In this document: positions 16,301-24,873 of the stretch, in pieces | Position numbering within the stretch: position 1 is the stretch's first letter | Layout of the letters: each line of letters starts with the position of its first letter | NCBI GenBank assembly: GCA_026692885.1 | Contig: JAPLNJ010000897.1 | Span: forward strand, 1-38,414 | Direction: 5' to 3' | Source of the DNA: Planctomycetota bacterium | Lineage (GTDB): Bacteria > Planctomycetota > Planctomycetia > Pirellulales > Pirellulaceae | DNA length: 38,414 nt | Made by a program: the position numbers and the translations under genes | Notes under the pieces: generated by a model | What the model was told of the DNA's origin: nothing | Database searches by the model: none | The model's input: only the letters and a program-made list of their open reading frames with translations

Positions 16301-17436
16301 ACCAGACAGCCCTCTTCGGCCTACTGCTCGTCGCCGCGGCTGTCATCGCCGCGGCCGAAGAACCGGTGCCATTCCAGTCACCGGGCTTCCCTCCGACCCA
16401 CCTGGATGCCGACGGGCGACTGGTGGAGGATTGGGGAACGTTGGGAATGAAACTCAGCGGCGAAAACATCGTCGCTGGTCCTGGGAAGGTCGAGCCCATC
16501 ACGCTGGACGCCCTGATCCCGGCTGCGCAGTCGGTCTCGCCGCGGGGTGCGGTCACCGTGAGTTGCACGGCCTACCGCGCTCCGGTGTTTCCCGCGGGCG
16601 TAGACGTGCTCCAAGTCCGTCTCGCGGAAGCACAGGGCCGGCCGGCCCAGGTGACGGTGGCGCTGGACTTGCCCGCCGGTGTCAAACTCGGCCAGCGCAC
16701 CGTCCGGCTTGGCAATCGCATCCTGCTGACGCAGTCCGGCGAGACAGCCCAGGCTCGCGAAGCTCGTGCGTGGGGTCACTGCGATGAAGCCACCTCCCTG
16801 TCCGGCTGGGCGAAACCGGAAGGCCAATGCGATCTCGCGTTCCGGAACATCCGCGCTGGTTTGGGTGGCGTGCCAATCGTCTATCGGTTTACGGTCCCGG
16901 CCAAGAGTGCGGCCCAGGTCGTGCTCGGCTTTTGCGAGAGCCACTGGGCTCAACGCAACCAGCGCCCCTTGGTCTGCCGCGTCGAGGGTGCCCCGCAGCA
17001 ACAAGTCGATCCGGTCGCCAAGTGGGGGCAACACAAGCCGGGTGTGCTGTTGTTCAAAGCTCGGGATGCGAACGGTGACGGCCAACTGGAGATCCAGGTC
17101 CGGCCGGCACCCGGTGCCAACGACCGCAACCCGATCCTCAACGCCATCTGGATCTTCCCGGCGGGTGAGCCACTGGACTTGGGCCAGGTTGTCGGCGGCG
17201 ACTTGAGCAAAACCGCGACCTGGTACGTGGCCGTGGGAGGCGATCAGGACCAGTCGCTCTACCGGGAGGACCGGCTGGAGTACCCGTTGAGCCTGCCCGC
17301 TGGCGGCGTCCAGGAGCTGACGTTCTTCGTCGCCTGCCAAGGCGGCTCAGCGCCTTCGCCGGAGGCCTGCGACTGGACGGTCGCCGCGCTACGCCGTGCC
17401 GCGCTGGAAGTCTGGCGCGACTGGCCGAAGCGGTAA
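16297..17436 (+). CDS. Secreted protein of unknown function, coupled to the isomerase-like gene
   Basis: This 379-residue protein has a signal peptide (MNQTALFGLLLVAAAVIAAA). I do not recognise a named family. The mature region is predicted to be rich in beta strands and contains a calcium-loop-like segment (KARDANGDGQLEIQV), as in secreted carbohydrate-binding or EF-hand-like modules. The ATG overlaps the upstream stop (ATGA), and a GGAGG site sits six bases before it inside the upstream gene, so its synthesis is coupled to the sugar-isomerase-like protein. This suggests a shared pathway, probably outside the cytoplasm. No catalytic motif stands out. Confidence 0.85.
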   Translation: MNQTALFGLLLVAAAVIAAAEEPVPFQSPGFPPTHLDADGRLVEDWGTLGMKLSGENIVAGPGKVEPITLDALIPAAQSVSPRGAVTVSCTAYRAPVFPAGVDVLQVRLAEAQGRPAQVTVALDLPAGVKLGQRTVRLGNRILLTQSGETAQAREARAWGHCDEATSLSGWAKPEGQCDLAFRNIRAGLGGVPIVYRFTVPAKSAAQVVLGFCESHWAQRNQRPLVCRVEGAPQQQVDPVAKWGQHKPGVLLFKARDANGDGQLEIQVRPAPGANDRNPILNAIWIFPAGEPLDLGQVVGGDLSKTATWYVAVGGDQDQSLYREDRLEYPLSLPAGGVQELTFFVACQGGSAPSPEACDWTVAALRRAALEVWRDWPKR

Positions 17437-17465
17437 GTGGGGACGAAGGCCTTGATCATAAGGTG

Positions 17466-17574
17466 GCGCAAAACGCTAGCAGCGGATCATCGTAACCCGA
17501 CGCGTCAGCGAGGAAAACGTCGCTCTTCCTCGCTGACGCTTCGGGTTGCGATGCGCAACGTTCCGATCAAGGCC
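17466..17574 (-). repeat. REP-like palindromic element A, copy 2
   Basis: This is the reverse-oriented copy of the element at 10376-10492. The core arms are 17493-17515 and 17526-17547, with conserved flanks GCGCAAAACGCTAGCAGC on the left and GCGCAACGTTCC...AAGGCC on the right. Loops differ between the copies while the stems are largely kept. It starts the 1067-bp region (17437-18503) in which I see no convincing gene, only repeats. Confidence 0.8.
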
Positions 17575-17689
17575 GGGGACGAAGCTCCCGAACCCCCGGC
17601 AGCCAGAGCCGGCCGTTTGGCCTGGATCGTCATCCTGAACTGAACGAAGGCCGGAACTGAGGGGCGCAAAATTGGGGAGTCGGGCGTCA

Positions 17690-17945
17690 AACGGATGGTC
17701 CTGTTTTCGTTCCGCCCCCATCCGGGCTTGCCCCGGTGGAGCGAGGTTTCTGGACTACGGCACGGGTCCGCAACCGCCTCACTTCTTCCGCCGCCTCCCG
17801 CCCGCCGCCAGAGGCGGCGGGCGGGAGGCGGCGGAAGACAGCACGGCTGGCGTCTGCCGACGTAGTGTACGAAACCCAATTCCACCGGGGCAAGCCCGGA
17901 TGGGGATCGGACATGCCGAGCTGGAACAAAAGCCGGACCAGATCT
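17690..17945. repeat. Roughly 255-bp nested palindromic element
   Basis: Perfect arms 17716-17740 and 17881-17905 (core CCGGGCTTGCCCCGG) enclose a central hairpin, 17785-17809 against 17813-17837, with a perfect 25-bp GC-only-like stem (CCGCCGCCTCCCGCCCGCCG) and an AGA loop. Diverged pairing continues outside the outer arms and between the arms, so the whole unit is palindromic. No coding capacity is visible. Confidence 0.8.
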
Positions 17946-17984
17946 CACCAAGGCAAGGACTCTCTGGGATACAATTTTGCGCAG

Positions 17985-18090
17985 CCCACCCCCGGCCCTT
18001 CTCCCCGGAGTACTGGGGCGAGGGGAGGAAGGCTCGGCCGACGCAGTCGGCCCTTTTGGTCGCGGCGGAGCGCAGCGAAACTGCCTAAAG
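17985..18090. repeat. Repeat element B with GTACTGGGGCGAGG core
   Basis: This stretch, from CCCACCCCCGGCCC to GGAGCGCAGCGAAA, resembles 32727-32820 along about 95 bp. Shared blocks are CTCCCCGGAGTACTGGGGCG, the GGCCGACGCAGTCGGC-like palindrome and GCGGCGGAGCGCA. It lies upstream of the glycoside hydrolase fusion gene; the other copy lies upstream of the degenerate sulfatase-like gene. Positions 18091-18503 hold no feature I can support. Confidence 0.65.
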
Positions 18091-18503
18091 ATTCTCAAAT
18101 CGTACAACCCGCGATTCGACACAATCCCAGGGAATACCACGCCAGGGCGATTCACGCCATGCAACAGGCCAGCCGACAAGCTTCCACAAGGTTGCAGGCG
18201 CGAAAGGCGTTGCAGGCCATCACCCCAGCTGATTTGGGCAGTCGCGCCACCCACTTCGCCACCTCTGGAGTTTCAGTCTCCCACACGCGCCGCTGATGGT
18301 CCTCGATGGTGGGGCCTTTCCCGATAACATAAGGCGTTACGTCACTATGTCGAAATCCTGATTCAGAAAACCGAGAATCGGATTGAAGGCGTCGGCGAAC
18401 GCGCGGTAGCATAGCGGCCAACGAGAGTGGCCCGGCTTGTGCGGTGCAGCCGGGATTTCGTGACAACGCACGCCATTGCAACCCGTTCATGAGAGGAAGT
18501 GCC

Positions 18504-21500
18504 ATGCAGCACCCCCTTCGAATCGTCGGGACCGCCGTCTTGATCGCTTGTTTGGCTGCGGCGGACCCGTCCGCCGCTCGGAGCGAGGATAACATCCGTC
18601 CGGCCGCTTTCCACGACGTGAAATTCGCAGGCTCGCTCTGGGCGGTCCGGCAAGAAACCAACCGCCGAACGACCATCCCCTACGTGCTTGGCGAGTTGAA
18701 GCGGTGCGGATCGCTCAGCGGGTTTGCCGTTTTGGCGGGACAGCCCGACGAGAAGTATCGCGGCTATATGTGGGCCGATTCGGATGTGTACAAGACCCTG
18801 GAAGGAATCGCCTATAGCCTCCGCACGAACCCCGATCCGTCGCTGGAGAAGGAGGCGGAACAGATCGTCTCCCTGATCGTCCGCGCCCAGGCCGCGGACG
18901 GCTACCTGATGCCCCACCTCCAGATCGCGGAGCCCGGCTACACGCACTATGCCGACGAAACGACTCGAACGTGTGAATCGTACAGCCAGGGACATCTCAT
19001 CGAATCGGCGGTCTCCTATTTCGAGGCAACCGGCCGGCGCGAGTACCTTGACGCCGCAGTCAAGACGGCGAACCTGCTGGCTCGCGTCCACGCCGAAGGA
19101 AAGCTCGAGCAGAACTCCGGCCACCCGGGGATCGAGATCGCTCTGGTGAAACTGGCTCGGGCCACCGGCAACGACAAGTATCTGGAGTTGGCGAAGTCCT
19201 ACGTGACCAAGGCTCGAACGTTGGGGAGCATCTGGTCGGGCGGACGGCCGTTCTTGGCCCACGACGAGCTGGCCGGCCATGCCGTGGCGGCCTGCTACCT
19301 GTATGCCGGGGCCACCGACGTGGCCGCCCTGACCGGTGACGCGGACCTGTTAGACCTGCTCAAGACCAAATGGGAGAAGATGGTCGGTCGCAAGTTGCAC
19401 GTGACCGGCGGGATTGGATTGCCAGCCGGCGAAGCCTTCGGCCCCGATTATGAACTGCCTAACCAACGGGCCTACTGCGAGACCTGCGCGGCCATCTCCG
19501 TCGTCTTCTGGAGCCACCGCCTGTTCCTCGCTACCGGCGATGCCCGCTACGTCGATTTGGCCGAGCGAGCGCTCTACAACGGGTTCCTCGCTGGCGTGAG
19601 CCTCAGCGGGGACAAGTTCTTCTACGTCAACCCACTGGCCTCGCGCGGCAGTCACCACCGGCAGCCGTGGCACGGCTGTGCGTGTTGTCCGACCAACGTC
19701 GTGCGTTTCGTTCCCGCGCTCGGCCAGTACGTATATGCCTCAACCGACACAACAGTCTATGTCAATTTGTATGCGGCTGGCGGCGGAAAGTTAAACCTGG
19801 GCGGCCGCGCCGTAACGGTTTCGCAAGAGACACGGTATCCGTGGGACGGTGCCGTGAAGCTCACGGTCAGCCCGACCGAGCCGTGGGAGTTTACCGTGGC
19901 GCTGCGAATCCCCGGTTGGTGCCGCGAGGAGTCGACGCTTGGCGGGCTGTATCGATTGAGCGGCCGAAGCGTCCAACCAACGCTGAAAGTGAACGGCGCA
20001 GTTTTCGACGCCGGCGCGTTGGAAGCCGGGTTCGCCCGCATCCGGCGACTCTGGCAGCCCGGGGATGTCGTTGAACTCGAATTCCCCATGCCCGTTCAAC
20101 GCGTCTGTGCGGATCGGCGAGTGAGAGCCAATGCCGGTCGGGTCGCACTCCAGCGGGGACCGATCGTCTATTGCGTCGAAGGAGCCGACCACGGCGGGAG
20201 CGTCGCCGACCTGGTGCTACCGCCCGAGGCCCCCTTGGACGCCGAACACCGGCCCGACCTGCTCGGCGGCCTGACGGTTATCACCGGCAAGGCTCAACGT
20301 CTGCGCGACGGCGCCGCCGAACCGGTCGCCCTGACGGCCATTCCGTACTATGCCTGGGACCATCGCGACCCAGGCGAGATGGCCGTGTGGCTGATCGAGC
20401 AACCTTCGGCCTGCGGGCCAACGCAGACGGCCTCTTGGGTCGGCTCGAACTACACGCCAGCCTATTGTGTCAACCAAGTGCAAATGTGGCACGACTTCCG
20501 GCCCGATGTGGTCGATCGCGAATTGGCCGCGGCACGCGAGTATTTCGGGATCAACACGCTCCGCGTGTACCTGCACAACATCAACCACGAGGCGGAAAAG
20601 GACCGCTTCCTGGCCAACCTTGACCAGTTCCTGGAGATTTGCCAACGGCACGGCATCCGGCCCGGCCTGACCTTCTTCGACGATTGCCACCGTCACGAAG
20701 GGATCGAGCTGGACAAGCCGACCGAGCCGGTCAAAGGCTACCACAACGGCCGCTGGGCCGCCTGCCCGCAGGACCGCGACCGCAAGCCAGAGAACCTGCC
20801 GAAGCTGCAAGCCTATGTCCAAGACGTAATCCGCGCCCACGCCCGCGACCCGCGGGTGCTTTGGTGGGAGGTGTTCAACGAGCCGAACATGAAAACGGAG
20901 TTCTCGGTGAACCTGCGTCGCTTGGGCTACGCTTGGGCGAAGCAGGTCGAGCCGATTCAGCCGGTGATTTGCTGCTGGGACGACAGCCCTGAGACAGACA
21001 TCGTCAACGCCCACAACTACGGCGCCGATTCCGCCACGTGGGACCGGCAGGCCGACCTGAATCCTGACACAGGCGCGGTCTTCACCGAGGCGGGCGCACG
21101 GTGGTACGCCTCACGGCCCAGCAACGGCGAGCCGTGCGAGGTGATCCACTGGCTCGGGCAACGCCGGGCGGCAGGACGTTACGTGCCAGGCGTGTATCTG
21201 TGCTGGGAGCTGATGGCCGGTAACTCGAACTGCCGCTGGTACTGGGGCACGCCCGAGGGCACTCCCGAACCGACGATGCCTTGGTGCGGCCTGCTGTGGC
21301 CCGACGCCACGCCGGTCTCGCTGGCCGAGGCCGAGGCCATCCGGCGGTGGACGACCGGCCAGAGCCGGGCCTTGTTCTTCGAAGACTTCCAAAACAGCCC
21401 GCCGCCCGCCCGCGCTGGGTGGACCACCTATGGCGGCGAGGCGTCCGGCAGTCGCGTGATGCGATTGGAGCCGGGGCAGAAGATGATCGCCGGCGAGCGG

Positions 21501-21953
21501 GCCTGGACCGACTACGTGCTCGAAGCCGTCGTGAAGCTCCACGGCGACGAGGGAAACGCCGGTGTGGTGCTACGCGTCAACGACCCCGGCCCAGGCCCCG
21601 ACCAGATGCGCGGCTACTACGTGGGATTCGACACCAAGCTGCTCTACGTCGGCAAGATTCACAACGGCTGGCGGCCGCTAGGCACGTTCGATCTGACGCA
21701 ACTCGACTGCCGCGTGGTACCCGGAGCATGGAACCAAATCCGCGTGGCCGCCGAGGGTTCGAAGATTCGCGTCTGGTTCAACCGAATGCACCCGTCGGCC
21801 GATAAGGCTGCGGGGCTGCGTCTGGAAGTGACCGACCCGGCTGCTCCGGTCCTCTCGGGAGCTATCGGACTGCGGACGTTCAATACGGCCGCGTCGTTCG
21901 ACAACGTGATCGTCCTGCCGCTCGACTCGCTGCCGACCGCTAAGCGGCTGTAA
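18504..21953 (+). CDS. Three-part glycoside hydrolase: GH127 beta-L-arabinofuranosidase + cellulase-like TIM barrel + laminin-G/DUF1080-like domain
   Basis: This 1149-residue exported protein starts at ATG 18504 (AGAGGAAG upstream) with a signal peptide. Residues about 30-635 are a full GH127 (DUF1680) domain. The zinc-cysteine site is intact: E326 and C328 in CETCAA, and C394-C395 in HGCACCPTN, matching the nucleophile/ligand cysteines of characterised beta-L-arabinofuranosidases. The domain ends in the usual YYAWDHRDPGEMAVWL. Residues about 640-945 form a (beta/alpha)8 hydrolase similar to GH5-like cellulases, with acid/base candidate E792 in FNEPN and nucleophile candidate E861 in FTEAG. 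Residues about 955-1140 look like a concanavalin-type (LamG or DUF1080-like) sandwich, either sugar-binding or catalytic. Fusion of these activities in one chain suggests sequential attack on an arabinose-containing polysaccharide. The stop codon lies in the first bases of the 118-bp repeat element. Domain borders are by eye. Confidence 0.9.
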   Translation: MQHPLRIVGTAVLIACLAAADPSAARSEDNIRPAAFHDVKFAGSLWAVRQETNRRTTIPYVLGELKRCGSLSGFAVLAGQPDEKYRGYMWADSDVYKTLEGIAYSLRTNPDPSLEKEAEQIVSLIVRAQAADGYLMPHLQIAEPGYTHYADETTRTCESYSQGHLIESAVSYFEATGRREYLDAAVKTANLLARVHAEGKLEQNSGHPGIEIALVKLARATGNDKYLELAKSYVTKARTLGSIWSGGRPFLAHDELAGHAVAACYLYAGATDVAALTGDADLLDLLKTKWEKMVGRKLHVTGGIGLPAGEAFGPDYELPNQRAYCETCAAISVVFWSHRLFLATGDARYVDLAERALYNGFLAGVSLSGDKFFYVNPLASRGSHHRQPWHGCACCPTNVVRFVPALGQYVYASTDTTVYVNLYAAGGGKLNLGGRAVTVSQETRYPWDGAVKLTVSPTEPWEFTVALRIPGWCREESTLGGLYRLSGRSVQPTLKVNGAVFDAGALEAGFARIRRLWQPGDVVELEFPMPVQRVCADRRVRANAGRVALQRGPIVYCVEGADHGGSVADLVLPPEAPLDAEHRPDLLGGLTVITGKAQRLRDGAAEPVALTAIPYYAWDHRDPGEMAVWLIEQPSACGPTQTASWVGSNYTPAYCVNQVQMWHDFRPDVVDRELAAAREYFGINTLRVYLHNINHEAEKDRFLANLDQFLEICQRHGIRPGLTFFDDCHRHEGIELDKPTEPVKGYHNGRWAACPQDRDRKPENLPKLQAYVQDVIRAHARDPRVLWWEVFNEPNMKTEFSVNLRRLGYAWAKQVEPIQPVICCWDDSPETDIVNAHNYGADSATWDRQADLNPDTGAVFTEAGARWYASRPSNGEPCEVIHWLGQRRAAGRYVPGVYLCWELMAGNSNCRWYWGTPEGTPEPTMPWCGLLWPDATPVSLAEAEAIRRWTTGQSRALFFEDFQNSPPPARAGWTTYGGEASGSRVMRLEPGQKMIAGERAWTDYVLEAVVKLHGDEGNAGVVLRVNDPGPGPDQMRGYYVGFDTKLLYVGKIHNGWRPLGTFDLTQLDCRVVPGAWNQIRVAAEGSKIRVWFNRMHPSADKAAGLRLEVTDPAAPVLSGAIGLRTFNTAASFDNVIVLPLDSLPTAKRL

Positions 21954-22065
21954 AGAAATAACCTGGCAGATCGGTGGTAGGACGGATTGGCAGTTCGGCC
22001 CCGAAACATCGGACCGAAGTGCCAATCCGTCCTACGGTAGAACTGCGGACTTGTTCTTTTCCAGC
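21948..22065 (+). mobile_element. 118-bp palindromic element C, copy 1
   Basis: It begins CTGTAAAGAAATAACCTGGC and ends TTGTTCTTTTCCAGC. Inside, arms 21977-21998 and 22014-22035 pair with one mismatch (GTAGGACGGATTGGCA core). A copy of exactly 118 bp lies at 29570-29687, inverted. In both places the CTGTAAAG end points back toward the 3' end of the neighbouring gene (this fusion gene, and corA). Here the element's TAA is the stop codon of the hydrolase. It may act as a transcription terminator or be a non-autonomous mobile element. Confidence 0.8.
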
Positions 22066-22093
22066 CGCTAGGCCTCAGTAACGCAGCACGGAC

Positions 22094-23440
22094 TCAACCG
22101 ATCCGGCCAGGGACAGGCACGGGGTAGGCGTCCTCCGCGTCGGGTTGGACCGGGGCCTCGTCGGCGAAGGAATGCAGTCCGTCGAAATCGGCCAGGGCAC
22201 GCTTCGAGTTAAGGGCTTCGTCCCACTTCACGAGCTGGCCGGAGTAGGTGGCCAGGCGGCCCATGATCGCGGTCAGCGTGCTGTGCGCGCCGAATTCGGC
22301 CTCGTTCGGCCGCTCACCGCGGCGCAACGCGGCAAACAGGTCGTAGTGCTCTTCCTGATGCCCGTTGCCACCTTTGCCGCTAAACTTCCAGACCAACTCG
22401 CCTTGGGCGTTGGAGATCTTGGCGCCACTGATGTCGGCGTAGCCTTGGGTGCCATGGGCGAACTCGGCCACCACGTTCCAGCAACCGGGGATGTGACGGC
22501 ACTGGCTGAACATCTTGGTGCCGTTGGGATACGTGTATTCGACAAAGTGGTGATCGAAGATCTCGCCGTGCTCCCGGCCAGTGCGCACCTGCCGTCCGCC
22601 GTGGCCCTGGCATTCTGCTGGCGGACCGCGCAGCAGCCAGTTGCTGACGTCCAGATTGTGGATGTGCTGCTCGACGATGTGGTCAGCACACAGCCACGTA
22701 AAGTAATACCAGTTGCGCAGTTGGTACTCCAATTCGCTCGCACCTGCCTGACGCTTGCGGACCCAGACACCATGTCCGTTCCAGTACACACGGGTGAACA
22801 GGATCTCGCCGATCGCGCCGTCCTGCAGCCGTTGGAGCGTCTCCCGATAACGCCGCTCGTGGTGCCGCTGCAGACCGACCGCAACGGCGAGACCTTTTTT
22901 CTTGGCCTCTTCGTTCGCAGCCAGGATCCGTCGGATGCCGGACGAATCGGTGGCCAGCGGCTTTTCCATGAAGACGTGCTTGCCGGCTTTGACCGCGGCC
23001 TCGAAGTGCAGCGGCCGAAAGCCCGGTGGCGTGGCTAAGATTACCAAGTCGAGGTCCGTCTCCAGAACCCGCTGGTAGGCGTCCAGGCCAAAGAACTGAC
23101 GTTCCCTGGGTACGTCGACCAAGTCGCGATGGTGACCCTTCAGCGTCCGGTAGCTGGCTTGCACCCGATCTTCGAAAGCGTCGCCCAGCGCGACTAAGGT
23201 CACGCGGCCGTTCGGCTGGAGCTGTTCGTGGCCGACCGTGTTCAAGGCTTGCACCGCCGCCCCGGTGCCTCGACCGCCGCAGCCGATCAAGCCGATTTTG
23301 ATCTGGTCGCTGCCGAAGGCGTGAGCCGACCGGGCGAGACTTAACCCGCCTACGACGGCGCCGCCCGCGACCAGCCAGGACGTCTTGATGAAGTCGCGAC
23401 GGGAAGGGATCGAAGTTCGCGGCAGCGGAGTCTTGGTCAT
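22094..23440 (-). CDS. Tat-exported Gfo/Idh/MocA family oxidoreductase
   Basis: This 448-residue protein has a twin-arginine signal SRRDFIK (residues 13-19). The start ATG 23440 has AAGGGG six bases upstream; a GTG at 23446 is the alternative. The NAD(P)-binding fold follows with GLIGCGGRG (GCGGRG at residues 53-58), then LVILATPP and the family signature MEKP at residues 158-161. The carboxyl half has the substrate-domain features CADHIVEQHIHNLDVSNWL. These enzymes oxidise or reduce sugar-type substrates with a nucleotide cofactor. Exported members with Tat signals are a hallmark of planctomycetes and probably carry their cofactor with them. It faces the glycoside hydrolase fusion tail to tail, which fits a role in sugar modification. 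Confidence 0.93.
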   Translation of the reverse strand: MTKTPLPRTSIPSRRDFIKTSWLVAGGAVVGGLSLARSAHAFGSDQIKIGLIGCGGRGTGAAVQALNTVGHEQLQPNGRVTLVALGDAFEDRVQASYRTLKGHHRDLVDVPRERQFFGLDAYQRVLETDLDLVILATPPGFRPLHFEAAVKAGKHVFMEKPLATDSSGIRRILAANEEAKKKGLAVAVGLQRHHERRYRETLQRLQDGAIGEILFTRVYWNGHGVWVRKRQAGASELEYQLRNWYYFTWLCADHIVEQHIHNLDVSNWLLRGPPAECQGHGGRQVRTGREHGEIFDHHFVEYTYPNGTKMFSQCRHIPGCWNVVAEFAHGTQGYADISGAKISNAQGELVWKFSGKGGNGHQEEHYDLFAALRRGERPNEAEFGAHSTLTAIMGRLATYSGQLVKWDEALNSKRALADFDGLHSFADEAPVQPDAEDAYPVPVPGRIG

Positions 23441-23485
23441 CAGCACCCCTTAGGACCAGCGCATCCATAAGTGTCGGGTTTTCAA

Positions 23486-23542
23486 AGTAGTCATCACGCT
23501 CCGCGTGATGACATGTCGTCACGGCGGAGCGTGACGACTACT
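23486..23542. repeat. Inverted repeat with GCTCCGC core
   Basis: Arms of about 28 bp (AGTAGTCATCACGCTCCGC... and ...GGCGGAGCGTGACGACTACT) flank the centre CATG with a few mismatches. It lies in the 133-bp gap between the SUMF1-like gene and the oxidoreductase gene, both minus strand. It may influence read-through between them. Confidence 0.7.
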
Positions 23543-23573
23543 ATACTTGCGACAGTTATTGATGCGCCGGTCC

Positions 23574-24758
23574 TTAACGATTCTTCTCCAGTTCCTTGAT
23601 CGCCTTGGGCAGTTCCTTGTCGACCAGCCCCATTACGCCGCGGCCTTCTTGCATCCGGCCGTCCACGCCTTCGCGGGTTTCTTCCGCATCGATTTCCCAA
23701 TACTTCAGTTTCTCCGCTTTCTCGGCCGGTTCCTGCAGCGGTCGCATGATGCGGAAGCCGACGCCACGGGTCGGGTCGCTGGTGAACCACCAAGGACTCA
23801 GCGGCAGGTTGGGGTCTTCCCGCTTCCAATCACGCTCTTTCGATTCCAGCCGCACCGCACTGCGGCACAACGGCGCCTCGTCGTCCCAGGAACCGCCCTT
23901 GACCACACGGGATTCCAGTTGCGTCGGCCACACCAGGGCCTCCGCCGCCTGGACCGTCTGACCTTTGAACTTCTGATAGCCAGCTTCCAGCACCTGGTCC
24001 AAGCACATCTCGGCCACGTTGCCGTGCATGTCGTACAGGCCCCACGCATTCGGCTTCTTCCCGCCGACCTTGTGCGGCTTCGAGTCCGCGTTGTCCAGAT
24101 ACCAAGCGTAGTCACCCAATTTGCCGGCACCGTTGCCGAACGAGTACGCGGTTTCCGAGCCCGCCCGGCAGGCATACTCCCATTCGGCTTCGGTCGGCAG
24201 GCGATAGAACTGCCCCGTGACTCCGCTGAGCCACTTCGTGTACTGCCGCGCCGCGTATTGCGTCATGGTCACCGCCGGCAGTTTCGGATCGTCGCCGAAC
24301 TCGAACGTAAACGTCGGATCGTACAGGGCGGTCGGCGCCGTGACGGCGTCGGCCTGATTCGCGTCCGTCACAAGCCGGACCTTCCGCGACACGAACTCTT
24401 TGAAGATCCCGTACAAGGCGATGTAGCGTTTGTACTCAGCCCAGGTGATCTCATACTTGCCCATCCAAAACGGCGCGAGTTCGACCTCGAATTGCGGTCC
24501 TTCCACGGGCTTGCGGTCCGCCTCCGAGTCGGGACTGCCCAGCTTGAACTTGCCGCCGGGGATGGGCACCATTTCGAAGGTCACCTCGGTGCCGGGAATC
24601 GTCATCTTGTAGGGCACCAGATAGCCCACGTCGGTCTTCACGAAGCGTCCTTCGGCAGGTTGCGTGGAAGACCAGCCAGGCGTTTCCTCCGCCGCGAACG
24701 AGACGACAGTGACTGACAGCAGCAGCGTGGCTAGACCCCAGGGGAAAGCGTATCGCAT
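23574..24758 (-). CDS. Secreted SUMF1/FGE-domain protein lacking one catalytic cysteine
   Basis: This 394-residue protein starts at ATG 24758 with a signal peptide (MRYAFPWGLATLLLSVTVVS) and AGAGG upstream; an upstream extension to 24812 is not preferred. The formylglycine-generating-enzyme fold is clear: FEMVPIPGGKFKLGS, YEITWAEY, RLPTEAEWEYACRAGS, WGLYDMHGNVAEMC and GVGFRIMRP. In true FGE the segment reads GGS-aromatic-x-C-x4-C and binds copper through both cysteines. Here GGSWDDEAPLC (from residue 288) keeps C298 but has D293 at the first cysteine position. It is therefore unlikely to convert sulfatase cysteine to formylglycine and more probably is a non-FGE relative with a binding or different enzymatic role. 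A carboxyl tail of about 55 residues after the domain is helical and charged. Confidence 0.88.
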   Translation of the reverse strand: MRYAFPWGLATLLLSVTVVSFAAEETPGWSSTQPAEGRFVKTDVGYLVPYKMTIPGTEVTFEMVPIPGGKFKLGSPDSEADRKPVEGPQFEVELAPFWMGKYEITWAEYKRYIALYGIFKEFVSRKVRLVTDANQADAVTAPTALYDPTFTFEFGDDPKLPAVTMTQYAARQYTKWLSGVTGQFYRLPTEAEWEYACRAGSETAYSFGNGAGKLGDYAWYLDNADSKPHKVGGKKPNAWGLYDMHGNVAEMCLDQVLEAGYQKFKGQTVQAAEALVWPTQLESRVVKGGSWDDEAPLCRSAVRLESKERDWKREDPNLPLSPWWFTSDPTRGVGFRIMRPLQEPAEKAEKLKYWEIDAEETREGVDGRMQEGRGVMGLVDKELPKAIKELEKNR

Positions 24759-24873
24759 GTGGCATCCTCTAAGTTGAGCTTGACCGGTGGTAAGACCTTG
24801 CGGTTCCCTCAAGAAAGGTACCCACGGATTGCGGAAAAGGCTAGTGGTTCATGCCGGATTCTCGCAAATCCCG

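Noticed and set aside
17785..17837. Perfect stem considered as a Rho-independent terminator
   Set aside because: No T-tract follows and no gene ends close by; it is the centre of a larger palindromic element.
17505..18254. 249-codon minus-strand frame in the gene-free zone
   Set aside because: It consists of translated palindromic repeats rich in proline, arginine and glycine; no family features.
18152..18676. 174-codon minus-strand frame overlapping the hydrolase start
   Set aside because: One stretch (TIEDHQRRVWETETPEVAKW) looks briefly protein-like, but the frame overlaps the signal peptide region of the hydrolase and I recognise no family. It may be a gene fragment; support is too thin.
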